A stretch of 64,000 bases of DNA from Candidatus Flexifilum breve (lineage in GTDB: Bacteria; Chloroflexota; Anaerolineae; Aggregatilineales; Phototrophicaceae), in assembly GCA_016717205.1 (NCBI GenBank), contig JADKGC010000005.1:124001-188000 (forward strand). Reading direction: 5' to 3'. The notes beneath the pieces are model-generated. The model was not told where the DNA came from and did no database searches. It was given only the letters and a program-made list of their open reading frames with translations. Shown here piece by piece: positions 1 to 7,864 of the stretch. The translations under genes and the position numbers were made by a program. The first letter of the stretch is position 1. Each line of letters opens with the position of its first letter.

Positions 1-32
1 CCGGGTATTCCGTGGCCAGTTCTCCTTCCTGC

Positions 33-917
33 TTACGCAGCATCACGCCGTAACTGTAAAACGACAGAATCAGCGACGGCGGTTCCGTCAGCGCTGCTGA
101 GAGGGCTTGTCCAGCATAGTCGGGTGTTCCGTTCATTGAGCTTGCCTTTCTGCTTGAGTTCACGATACAGGTGCGCGACATTGCGCTCCAGTGCCGCCTG
201 CAGGTCGGGCGACTGTTTGAGATGGTCGATGCCCGCCTGCACATCACGCAGGATGCCGTCCGCCTCTTCTATCAGTTCGATGGCGAAGGCGACATCTTCG
301 GCTGACCACGAGAGCGGCGGGATTTCGGATAAGGCTTCGTCGGTGTAGTCGATCAGGCTGTTGCCCGTGCAGGCGAATAGCCACGCGAACGTCCAACCGA
401 CCTGTCGCAGTGCTAGATCCGTCTGCTCAAGCAGGCTGGCGGCGATGGCGTGTCCGGCGGGATATACGCACTCCGGCACATCGACGCTGTACACTTCGCC
501 ATCCGGAACGTCGATGCCAAACGGCGCGAGCAGCGGCAGTAGATCGCTGTGGACGTTGTAGAACTCAGGGTCTTCAAGATCCACACCGACCGCGTGCAGC
601 GGGATGCCCCAACCAATCGCTTCCAGATCGTCAAGCGGGATCCCTTTGGCGGAAATTGCCGTACACACTAGGCGCTCCAGCGCCTGATACGATGCACCTG
701 CTCGGAGTTGCTCGACCGCTTCGGCGTAGATGTCGGGGAATGCATTGCGCGTGACCTGCAAAGCGATGTGGAGCGGATCGGCGTCGTAGTCGATCGCCTC
801 TTCGTCGAAGGTATTCCAGAACGGATCGAAGGCGGCGACTGCCGAGGCCAACAGTAGCAGCGGATCCGCCGTTAGCGCGACTGCCAATTGATCAAACAGA
901 CTGGTCAACGACTTCAT
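33..917 (-). CDS. Hypothetical protein, possible PRTRC system protein F-like
   Basis: This 294-residue acidic, soluble protein has no signal peptide or membrane segment. I do not recognise a domain in it. Its start overlaps the stop of the upstream 86-codon gene by 4 bases (ATGA), so the two are probably translationally coupled. It is the last complete gene of a minus-strand run that includes a recognisable PRTRC protein C gene. In PRTRC cassettes a protein of roughly this size (protein F) lies downstream of protein C, so position suggests an F-like role, but sequence alone does not establish it. The middle of the protein is rich in Pro, Asp and Val, and the C-terminal third is predicted helical and charged. 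Confidence 0.6.
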   Translation of the reverse strand: MKSLTSLFDQLAVALTADPLLLLASAVAAFDPFWNTFDEEAIDYDADPLHIALQVTRNAFPDIYAEAVEQLRAGASYQALERLVCTAISAKGIPLDDLEAIGWGIPLHAVGVDLEDPEFYNVHSDLLPLLAPFGIDVPDGEVYSVDVPECVYPAGHAIAASLLEQTDLALRQVGWTFAWLFACTGNSLIDYTDEALSEIPPLSWSAEDVAFAIELIEEADGILRDVQAGIDHLKQSPDLQAALERNVAHLYRELKQKGKLNERNTRLCWTSPLSSADGTAVADSVVLQLRRDAA

Positions 918-1174
918 AGGCCAAATTCCCCGATGCTGATCGCGAGCAGCGGGATCGGCGTAAGGTTGGCTAGACTGCGCGTTGCCGCAGTGCAGCGTCC
1001 GGTATAGGCGACGATTTCCGTCACCGCTTCGATGAGTTGCGGACGGGGAACACGGGCGGTACCGGAAAGGAGTTGAGGCTGCTCGCGCAGCAGTCTCATC
1101 CCTTTCAAGTCGAGCGGTGGAACGGACACGAGGCAGCTACGCAGCTCGTCCAAGCCGAAGGGAACGGCACTCAT
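914..1174 (-). CDS. Small hypothetical protein in PRTRC-like operon
   Basis: This 86-residue protein of unknown function sits 5 bases downstream of the PRTRC protein C gene and overlaps the next gene by 4 bases, so it is part of one polycistronic unit. The start ATG is preceded by AAAGG at a somewhat long distance. Leu/Val-rich segments alternate with basic residues, and no Cys-based metal site or membrane helix stands out. The tight packing supports a real gene, but nothing in the sequence indicates its role. Confidence 0.5.
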   Translation of the reverse strand: MSAVPFGLDELRSCLVSVPPLDLKGMRLLREQPQLLSGTARVPRPQLIEAVTEIVAYTGRCTAATRSLANLTPIPLLAISIGEFGL

Positions 1175-1179
1175 CGCTG

Positions 1180-1395
1180 TCAGCCTTTGCGGCCCGGTTG
1201 GGGCAGGAATTCGACCACGCGCAGCCCGTTCTCGTCGCGCTCACGCAATGTCGCGTTGGCGATTTCCGGGTAGCTCGTTTTGAGCAAGTCGCGTACCTGC
1301 TCATTGCTCATGCCGGACAGGGACGGATCTTCGACGACGCGGGTCGCGCCAATCTTGAACAAACGGGTCAGTTGAGTCGGGTTCTGGTCAGTCAT
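1180..1395 (-). CDS. PRTRC system protein C
   Basis: This 71-residue protein carries the pattern of the PRTRC protein C family: a short basic N terminus, 'DPSLSGMSNEQVRDLLKTSY' at residues 23-42, 'PEIANATL' after it and a C-terminal stretch ending in 'PQPGRKG'. PRTRC (ParB-related, ThiF-related) cassettes occur on plasmids and integrative elements and encode ubiquitin-system-like parts, including E1/ThiF-like and JAB-like proteins. From memory, protein C is regarded as the small ubiquitin-like component, which I cannot check here. AAAGGAAA lies at good spacing before the ATG. The ThiF, JAB and ParB members would lie beyond the left edge. Confidence 0.75.
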   Translation of the reverse strand: MTDQNPTQLTRLFKIGATRVVEDPSLSGMSNEQVRDLLKTSYPEIANATLRERDENGLRVVEFLPQPGRKG

Positions 1396-1424
1396 GGTGA
1401 AGATTTCCTTTCGAGATAAGGGAA

Positions 1425-2102
1425 TTACAGAAGCGCGGATTGTTCGGCGGCACCGTTCGTGCCGTGATGCCCGTTGCTGGAGATGACTGGAGGCTGCGGC
1501 ACTTCGAGCGTGAGCGCATCCTCGTCATCATCAAGTTCATCCGGCGGTGGCGCAAAGTCCACTTCAGCAGCCTCGCCCGTCTGCACGAAGTCGGTGAGGG
1601 CAAACAGCGACAAATCCCGCTCGGTCAGGTGCTTCATCTTCTTTGCCAGCGCGTACACATCGTCGATGCGGATCGGCGACTCGCCGTCCCACAATTTCCC
1701 GTCAATCAGCTTCCCGGCGATCAGCACCGCCTGACGATACGCTGCCGCGTCGGTTTCGCCGCCGGTGATCTTGAGGTGGCTGATCTTGACCGCCTTCTTA
1801 CCTTTCTTGAGCGGAATGTCGACGGTCGGTTCGCTCGGCGGCGCGGGCGGCTCCACCTGCTTGCGCGGTTGTGATTTGGGCGGCGGTTGCGTCTCCGGGA
1901 TGATGGGCGGATCGGTTTCGATGGCGGCGAAGGCAATAAGTGCATCGGCAATAACTTCGGTCAGATCAGCGATGCGCTCGTAGGTGAACTGATGCACGCG
2001 GGCGAGATCGCCGCGCTGCACCAGCATGGTGCCAGTCTTGCTCTCGCTGTCTGCGTCGGGCAGGATAAGGGTGAGAACCATCGAATTCGCTTGCTTGTGC
2101 AT
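1425..2102 (-). CDS. PRTRC system protein E-like protein
   Basis: This 225-residue protein lies immediately upstream of the protein C gene, the place where protein E lies in PRTRC cassettes. I chose the ATG at 2102 because AAAGGAAA precedes it by 5 bases; a longer reading to 2138 has no such site. The first 60 residues look like a small beta-rich domain followed by helices. A Pro-rich spacer and a basic stretch 'PLKKGKKAVKISHL' follow, then a helical domain, an acidic 'DELDDDEDA' tract and a low-complexity tail. The E assignment rests on position and overall layout, not on a diagnostic motif. Confidence 0.5.
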   Translation of the reverse strand: MHKQANSMVLTLILPDADSESKTGTMLVQRGDLARVHQFTYERIADLTEVIADALIAFAAIETDPPIIPETQPPPKSQPRKQVEPPAPPSEPTVDIPLKKGKKAVKISHLKITGGETDAAAYRQAVLIAGKLIDGKLWDGESPIRIDDVYALAKKMKHLTERDLSLFALTDFVQTGEAAEVDFAPPPDELDDDEDALTLEVPQPPVISSNGHHGTNGAAEQSALL

Positions 2103-2158
2103 GATATTTCCTTTGGCTAAACTGCTGAGCATGAACATCTTGAGGAATTACGGTCTTC

Positions 2159-2593
2159 ATGGAAAAAACTCGCTCGATCGTATTGACGATTGCCCTCGTG
2201 ATGGGGATAGCGGCACTCGCCTGTGTGAGTATCTCGTGGCTCTTTGGACATTTGTGGTCTAATCCGCGCGATGAAGCTGTTGAAGACGTGCGGCAATGTC
2301 TCGAAGCTGCTCGTGCTAGTGCGGAAATACCCTCTTACGAAGTCTGCGGTCGCTTGATCGGACAGCCCGATTGGTCGGCTATTGCGGAGCAGCTTAGAGA
2401 TTCCATCGACGACTACTCGATTTCGATTGTGTGGTACAACTACGAAGACAATGTTTGTTGTCGAGGCGGGGATGAAATTCTGCTTCAGGTTGACTTCACG
2501 AATGGACAGACCTTCTACCTGCTCTGGTACGAAGGACTGCTAGAGCAGTTCGTCAAACTTGACACGCCGTCAGCAACTCAACTCCCAGAGTAA
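2159..2593 (+). CDS. Hypothetical single-pass membrane protein
   Basis: This 144-residue protein has one N-terminal hydrophobic helix (about residues 7-29, after 'MEKTRS'), so it is probably a signal anchor with the rest outside the cytoplasm. The exported part has four Cys residues, including the adjacent pair in 'NVCCRGGDE', and is otherwise acidic. It is the only plus-strand gene in this part of the minus-strand module, and its end overlaps the convergent primase gene by 16 bases. I recognise no family. The clear start and convergent packing support a real gene. Confidence 0.5.
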   Translation: MEKTRSIVLTIALVMGIAALACVSISWLFGHLWSNPRDEAVEDVRQCLEAARASAEIPSYEVCGRLIGQPDWSAIAEQLRDSIDDYSISIVWYNYEDNVCCRGGDEILLQVDFTNGQTFYLLWYEGLLEQFVKLDTPSATQLPE

Positions 2594-3495
2594 GCATTCT
2601 CATTATCCAAAAACCAAATTCCTAGCGCTGGGCACAAGTCTTTGAGCAGCAATGTGCCGCAGACATGGCAAAAGCCGTATCCGGTTTTCGTGTTGTAGCC
2701 GAAACTGGGGTGGCGGTCAGCATGTTTGTGATGCTCTGGGAAAGGGCACGCGCCGTTCAGCCAGTCGCCGTGCGGCTTGCAACCCAACCCGATGAGCGCC
2801 TCGGAGACGCGGGTGATGAGATGGCTGGCGGGACGGTTCGACACGGCGCCGTTTGGTCGGAGCTGATTGCGTGACGCACGGACGGGCAGCAAATGGGTGA
2901 AATCGTTCAAGGCGTACCGCCGATCCGTCAGGGTGAGCAGGTGGCAGTGCGCGTTGTGGCGCTCCGGCTTGGTGTTATAGCTACCTGGCACACGCAGACT
3001 CTGGGCGAGGCTGAGTGAGTCGCCGTGCAATGCAAACGCCAACGAGTGCAGCACGTGCCGCGCTCGCGCGAAATCGGCCGTCGGCTCATCGAGCCACCAG
3101 TAGGCGTGATACCCGCCGCCGCTCGACACGATGCACGATGGCTCTGGGTCGGTGCATTGCAGCCGTCTCAGTGCTTGGGTGGACGGATCATCCACATCGA
3201 CGAATAAGGCCGGGAGCGCGACAACATCCGCTGCACCGCCGCGCTGCCAGCGGTTCAATCCTGGACGCCGCAATCCAACCGCGAAGTACGCGCCCCAACC
3301 GAGGGCATTCGCCCGGTCAAGATAGGTTAGTGCGTCGCGTAATGCAGCCTTGTCATGCAGCGGAAGGTGTCGGGAGGGAGTGGAGTGCTGACCGTCGGGG
3401 TGCAGGGCGGTGAGCGTGAGACAGGCATCTGGGTACTGGGTACAGCGGGCGAACAGCGCGTCGAAGAAACTGTGACGCTGCTCCGTGTCCGGCAT
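2578..3495 (-). CDS. AEP-type DNA primase with C-terminal CHC2-like zinc finger
   Basis: This 305-residue protein is predicted to make primers for replication of the mobile element. The core looks like an archaeo-eukaryotic (RepB/PrimPol-type) primase: 'ALFVDVDDPS' near residue 95 supplies a metal-binding acidic pair, and 'GGGYHAYWWLDEP' near 125 matches the His-containing nucleotide-binding motif. Residues about 250-282 hold Cys/His positions ('CPFPEHH...HPSF...CHVCG') like the CHC2 zinc finger of DnaG primases. The start at 3495 lies 4 bases beyond the stop of the helicase gene, so the two are probably co-translated. A longer reading to 3693 would run antisense-like through the helicase gene and is rejected. 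A second AEP primase lies at 43.9-46.8 kb. Confidence 0.75.
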   Translation of the reverse strand: MPDTEQRHSFFDALFARCTQYPDACLTLTALHPDGQHSTPSRHLPLHDKAALRDALTYLDRANALGWGAYFAVGLRRPGLNRWQRGGAADVVALPALFVDVDDPSTQALRRLQCTDPEPSCIVSSGGGYHAYWWLDEPTADFARARHVLHSLAFALHGDSLSLAQSLRVPGSYNTKPERHNAHCHLLTLTDRRYALNDFTHLLPVRASRNQLRPNGAVSNRPASHLITRVSEALIGLGCKPHGDWLNGACPFPEHHKHADRHPSFGYNTKTGYGFCHVCGTLLLKDLCPALGIWFLDNENAYSGS

Positions 3496-3499
3496 AACA

Positions 3500-6400
3500 T
3501 CAGAACAGCGCCATTTGCTGCGTGAAGGCTTCGTCGGGGACGGCTTCGCGTCGGGGAAACACCAGTGGTTCGCGCACGGGTTTGCGCTCCACTTTCGGCG
3601 CGGCGCGCGACGATTTGACGAGCTGCAAGGCCGGCACAGGCTCGGCCTGAACGCCGACCAGCTCGAGGAGTTCCTCCGCGACCTCCCGCTCAAAGCCGGG
3701 GAAGACGATGTGGTGCTCGGTCAACCACGCCGCGATCCCCTCCGTGGTTGCTCCAGCGAGCAGCGCCAGCAGTTCCGCACGCCACTGCGTCCACTGCGCC
3801 ACGTCGGTGACGATGTGCACCGTTTCCAGATAGGCGCTGACCGCTTCCGCCGGGTGCGCACTGCGGTCCACTGTTCGTTCTGCTCGCCGTTCGACCGGCT
3901 CAAGCGGGGCGATCATCGCGCCGAGTTCCAACGCCGTGGTAATGAACCCATCTGATTCATCCGCCGCCACGTCTTCAGCCGCGAGGGCTACCTCCTCGAC
4001 GTTCCAGTAGGCGGCGTCTTCCTGATCAAGCGCGCTGATCTGCGCCTCTGCCTTGAACAACTCCGTCGGGTCGATTAGCGTTTCGTCGCGCCCGATGGCG
4101 TCCAGCAGCGCCTCCTCGAAGCCACCTTCCCCTTCGGTGAGCGCATCCAACCCGGTCAGGCCGATGTCGCCGGTGAGCAGTTTCGCCGCCCGCTGCTTGC
4201 GGCTCATGAGCTGCACCGCCGTCTGCTCCATCGTGCCCTCAGCGAACAGGTAGTACACCTTGCAGTGCGTGTGCGTCTGGTTCAGGCGGTACGAGCGGGC
4301 GGCCGCCTGCATCATCGTCGAGAGGTTGAACACGATCTCGAAGAAGATCAGCGTGGGGAAATGGATCAGGTCGAGACCCGTTTTGACCAGCTCCGGGTTG
4401 CACAGCACGACATTGGTGCCTTTGGCGATCTCGCGCTCGATGACCGCTTCGCGCCGCTCGGCCTCGACCGTGTTGGCGAGGATGAAGGTGCGTGCCGCCG
4501 GGACGTGCTGGCGCAGCAGGCGGTCTAGCCGCGGCTGAATGTCGCGGGTGGCGGTCTGGCGGAAGTAGATCACGCACGGGCGATCCGCTGACAGTTCGGC
4601 GTGCACGAGGTCGATGAGCGCCTGTTCTTTGGCGTAGATCCGCTCCTCGCCGTAACTGGGGATCGAGGCGACCGTGTACGGTTCTTTCAGGCCGGTGATC
4701 GGGTGTTTGAGGTTGTGGATGACCTCATACGGACGAAATGCCGCGTTGATCCAGCCCATCGACCACTGCAGGTACGCACCCCGGAACGTGGTGTCCCCCT
4801 CCCAGCGGCGCTGGATCAGGTAGTCCTTGAGGCGCTGACGCGTGCGGTCATACTCGGCGGACACATCCGCATCGAGTTCGACGGGCAGCGCGATTTCCTC
4901 GTAGTGCGGGAGCGCCTTGCCCAGATCGCCAAGCGAGAAGAAGATCGCGTGATCCAGCACTTCCGCGACCAACAGCGGGGAGATGCCCGGCGCTTCTTCG
5001 TAGGGACGCTCGTAGGTGGACGTGCCCGTGAACACGCCCGTGTCCCGGTCGTACGAGGGGCGCTCCTCGACGACCTGTTCGCGCACGCCCATGTCTGCCA
5101 CCCAGCGCGACTCGGCGCGCCCGCGCTGATTTGCGCCTGAGCTCACCACCTCCGGAAACTGCCGTGTCCCGCGCTGCTTCTTGCTCAAACGCGGCGCACC
5201 GCCCCAGGGGTACCGCGCCCGCACCCGCGGATTGAGCGCGTATTCGAGGTTGAAGATCGACGAGGCGCGACCGTTGAACGGCGTGCCGGTCATGGCCAGC
5301 ACCTTGCGCGCCAGCCCCGCCATCCGACTGAACGCCTCGCCGTTGCCCGTGTCACCGTGCTGCGCCTCATGCACTTCATCCCACACCAGCAGATACACGC
5401 GATCCGGATACCGGCGTTTGAGGTACTCGTCGAGCCGATAGCGCGGGTTTTTGCTCGGATACAGCTCACCGGGCTTCGGCTGCGAGCCGCGATCCCGGTG
5501 CTCGCGCCACAGCGGCGACTGGCAGACGGCGCACGTCCGCTTGCCGCCTTCCAGCCACGCCTGTGAGGCGGGCGCGCTCGTGCCTTTCTTCTCCTGCAGA
5601 ACGGTGTGGCCGCAGTGCGGACACTTGGGCACGCGCTCCCGCCGGACACGCTGCCCCGGCTCGTATCCCTCCGGAACGGGCGCGCCATACCGCCACAGGG
5701 CGACCGCTTCCCGCCGCCACACGACCGCCGGTTCATGCCCCGCGCCCAGCTTGGTCATATCGCGCTTGATCAGCCCGATCTTGGCCACGTCCGGGCCGAG
5801 TGTGGCGGCGGCCGCCATAAAGCGCTGGATATCTTCATGACGGTCGAGCCGTTCGACATGGATCTGCGGGTGCAGGCTGTACAGCTCGCGCTTCCACTTC
5901 TCGATCAAGTGCGGCGGCGCGACAATCAGCACGACCTGCTCCGGACGCATCCCGCTGTGCAGCTCCCGGATGATGTTCCCCGCGACCGCAATCGCCGCCG
6001 CTCCACCCATCGCCGTCTTCCCCGTGCCCATCTGCCCGCAGAGCAGGAGGCTGTCCCGCGAGCGCAGTCCCCGCGTGACGGCGGCGACCACATGTTTCTG
6101 CGCCGTATACAGCGGGTACTTGCCCTTCAGCCGGATGCGATCCAGCCAGCGCCCGATCCCAGCGAAGTCGAAGCGGTACATCGGCTGGAACTTGACATTG
6201 AGGTAGGCCACGAGCGCCCGCTTGTTGGCGCTGATAAAACCGAGCAGCGCCTCATCCCCCTCCATCTCGACCGTCGTGCCGTCGCCGCCGAGCAGCGTGA
6301 GCGTGGTCGTCGGCTTCAGGCGGATGGTCGTCTTCTTGACCTGCCGTTCCGGGTCGTTCGGATCGGCTTCGATCTCCACGCGGGCGATCTGCTCGACGTG

Positions 6401-7306
6401 GCGCGTTTTGCCGCGCAGCGCGACCATCCCGTATTCGTCGGTGGCGATGACCGCGCCATCGGCCACCCCGGCGGCCAGCACCAACGCGAGATGTCCCGGA
6501 CGCGGCGCGACCACCGGTTCGATCTCGGTCGGCGGCGGGAGTGGCTGAAGCAGCGCCTGAAAACCCTGACTCGTCCACGCGCCGCTCGTGGCGATCAGCC
6601 GGAGCCCCTGTTCCGGATCGAGCATATCGGCGGTGAAGACGAAGCGCTGGAGCGCGCGGGGTGGCGGTGCAGTGTAGACCGGGGCGGGCTGCACGACCAG
6701 CGGTCGCGGCGCGGCCTTCCCTGCCATAATCTCGGCGTAGAGCGCGCCCGGGTTCGACTGCTCGCCCTTGATCGCGACGACCACGACCTGATCGTATTCG
6801 CCCTGATGTTTGCCGGGCAGCGCCCACACGTCGGCGCTACGGCTGTGTTTGGCGAGAAAAGCGGCGGCTTCGGCGGTGATGTGCTGGTGATACACGCACC
6901 ACAGCACGACCGCGCCGTCCTGCGCCCACTTCCACGCGTGGCGCAGATAGGCGAATTCGACGCGCTTGCTGCCCTGTGCCGCCTTGTCATGGTCGTAGGG
7001 TGGGTTCGCCCACACGATGCCAAAAGCGTTGTTGGAGGCGACTAACCGTTCGACATCGCAGCGCACCGCCTGCGTCGGACCGAAGCGGGCGATACATTGC
7101 GCGGCGCGCTCCCCATCCAGCTCATTGGCGTAGGGCGTGACGTTCCACGCCTGCGCTGCCGCTTCGAGGAACGCGCCTTCCCCGGCGAACGGGTCCAGCA
7201 TCCGCACGGCGGGTGTCGCGGGGGCGACTAACGACAGGAGCGCCGGGTAGTGGCGCTCCTCAATGGGCAGGTAGCCCATGATCATTTTCGATTCAGCGCG
7301 TGCCAT
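3500..7306 (-). CDS. Adenine DNA methyltransferase / SF2 helicase fusion
   Basis: This 1268-residue protein combines two enzymes. Residues 1-185 form an N6-adenine methyltransferase-like domain (DUF6094-like) with SAM motif 'LDPFAGEGAF' near 37 and catalytic 'NPPY' near 100. After a linker of about 200 residues, an SF2/SNF2-like helicase follows: Walker A 'GQMGTGKTAMGG' near 422, DEVH-type Walker B 'LLVWDEVHEAQH' near 642, 'MTGTPFNGR' and a C-terminal helicase half. Two CxxC pairs ('CPHCG', 'CAVC', about 562-592) inserted between motifs I and II probably bind zinc. AAGGAG precedes the start. The primase gene follows with no spacer, which suggests replication or genome protection of the element. 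No nuclease domain is evident. Confidence 0.8.
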   Translation of the reverse strand: MARAESKMIMGYLPIEERHYPALLSLVAPATPAVRMLDPFAGEGAFLEAAAQAWNVTPYANELDGERAAQCIARFGPTQAVRCDVERLVASNNAFGIVWANPPYDHDKAAQGSKRVEFAYLRHAWKWAQDGAVVLWCVYHQHITAEAAAFLAKHSRSADVWALPGKHQGEYDQVVVVAIKGEQSNPGALYAEIMAGKAAPRPLVVQPAPVYTAPPPRALQRFVFTADMLDPEQGLRLIATSGAWTSQGFQALLQPLPPPTEIEPVVAPRPGHLALVLAAGVADGAVIATDEYGMVALRGKTRHVEQIARVEIEADPNDPERQVKKTTIRLKPTTTLTLLGGDGTTVEMEGDEALLGFISANKRALVAYLNVKFQPMYRFDFAGIGRWLDRIRLKGKYPLYTAQKHVVAAVTRGLRSRDSLLLCGQMGTGKTAMGGAAAIAVAGNIIRELHSGMRPEQVVLIVAPPHLIEKWKRELYSLHPQIHVERLDRHEDIQRFMAAAATLGPDVAKIGLIKRDMTKLGAGHEPAVVWRREAVALWRYGAPVPEGYEPGQRVRRERVPKCPHCGHTVLQEKKGTSAPASQAWLEGGKRTCAVCQSPLWREHRDRGSQPKPGELYPSKNPRYRLDEYLKRRYPDRVYLLVWDEVHEAQHGDTGNGEAFSRMAGLARKVLAMTGTPFNGRASSIFNLEYALNPRVRARYPWGGAPRLSKKQRGTRQFPEVVSSGANQRGRAESRWVADMGVREQVVEERPSYDRDTGVFTGTSTYERPYEEAPGISPLLVAEVLDHAIFFSLGDLGKALPHYEEIALPVELDADVSAEYDRTRQRLKDYLIQRRWEGDTTFRGAYLQWSMGWINAAFRPYEVIHNLKHPITGLKEPYTVASIPSYGEERIYAKEQALIDLVHAELSADRPCVIYFRQTATRDIQPRLDRLLRQHVPAARTFILANTVEAERREAVIEREIAKGTNVVLCNPELVKTGLDLIHFPTLIFFEIVFNLSTMMQAAARSYRLNQTHTHCKVYYLFAEGTMEQTAVQLMSRKQRAAKLLTGDIGLTGLDALTEGEGGFEEALLDAIGRDETLIDPTELFKAEAQISALDQEDAAYWNVEEVALAAEDVAADESDGFITTALELGAMIAPLEPVERRAERTVDRSAHPAEAVSAYLETVHIVTDVAQWTQWRAELLALLAGATTEGIAAWLTEHHIVFPGFEREVAEELLELVGVQAEPVPALQLVKSSRAAPKVERKPVREPLVFPRREAVPDEAFTQQMALF

Positions 7307-7369
7307 GTATGATTTCTCCTTGAAAGCAGCTCTCAGGATGTGAACTGGGCAGTTACAGAAAGGCGGATC

Positions 7370-7864
7370 ATGACGCTGCAGGTGAAATGTCGAACCCTCT
7401 TCAATGCGGAGAAGGTTGTCGCTGCGGAAACCCTGATTCAGCGACCGTCAGTCTATGGGCTGATTGTGCAGAACCAGCAGCTGCTGGTGGTGCGCGCCAC
7501 CTATACTCAGCGGTATGTTTTGCCCGGCGGGGGTATTGAAAAAGGGGAGGCGATGGAGGCCGCGCTGATCCGGGAAGTGCACGAAGAGACAGGCATGGCC
7601 GTCAAGGTGGGGGAGTTCCTGCACTTTCAAACCGATTTCTTCTACTACGACCCGCTGGATCTCGCTTTTCACGGCTTTCTGTTCTTCTTCCGCTGTGAGC
7701 CGTTATCCACACAGATCGGCGCGACCCACTTCACGCCCGATGAAGGCCTTGATGAGCCGTTGTGGGTTAACATCGATTCACTGACTGAACAGGACTTCCA
7801 AGGACATGGCGCGTTAATTCTGACATTGGTGCAGAAGCTGTCAGCGGCAAAACACACTGACTAG
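7370..7864 (+). CDS. Nudix hydrolase
   Basis: This 164-residue Nudix-fold pyrophosphatase has a complete Nudix box: 'GGGIEKGE' followed by 'LIREVHEETGM' (about residues 53-76), which supplies the Glu residues that bind the catalytic metal. The substrate (modified NTP, ADP-ribose or another nucleoside diphosphate derivative) cannot be read from the sequence. I start it at the internal ATG 7370, which follows AAAGGCGG; an upstream ATG at 7340 lacks a good ribosome site. It diverges from the helicase gene across about 60 bases and converges on the 516-residue gene with a 4-base overlap of stops. Confidence 0.85.
   Translation: MTLQVKCRTLFNAEKVVAAETLIQRPSVYGLIVQNQQLLVVRATYTQRYVLPGGGIEKGEAMEAALIREVHEETGMAVKVGEFLHFQTDFFYYDPLDLAFHGFLFFFRCEPLSTQIGATHFTPDEGLDEPLWVNIDSLTEQDFQGHGALILTLVQKLSAAKHTD

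Noticed and set aside
3496..3693. 66-codon N-terminal extension of the first primase
   Set aside because: It overlaps the end of the helicase gene in another frame and reads as Ser/Arg-rich noise; the ATG at 3495 fits the family start.
5606..7045. 479-codon plus-strand ORF opposite the helicase gene
   Set aside because: It is antisense to a gene with clear motifs, and the Arg/His/Asp-rich translation is typical of a GC-rich shadow frame.
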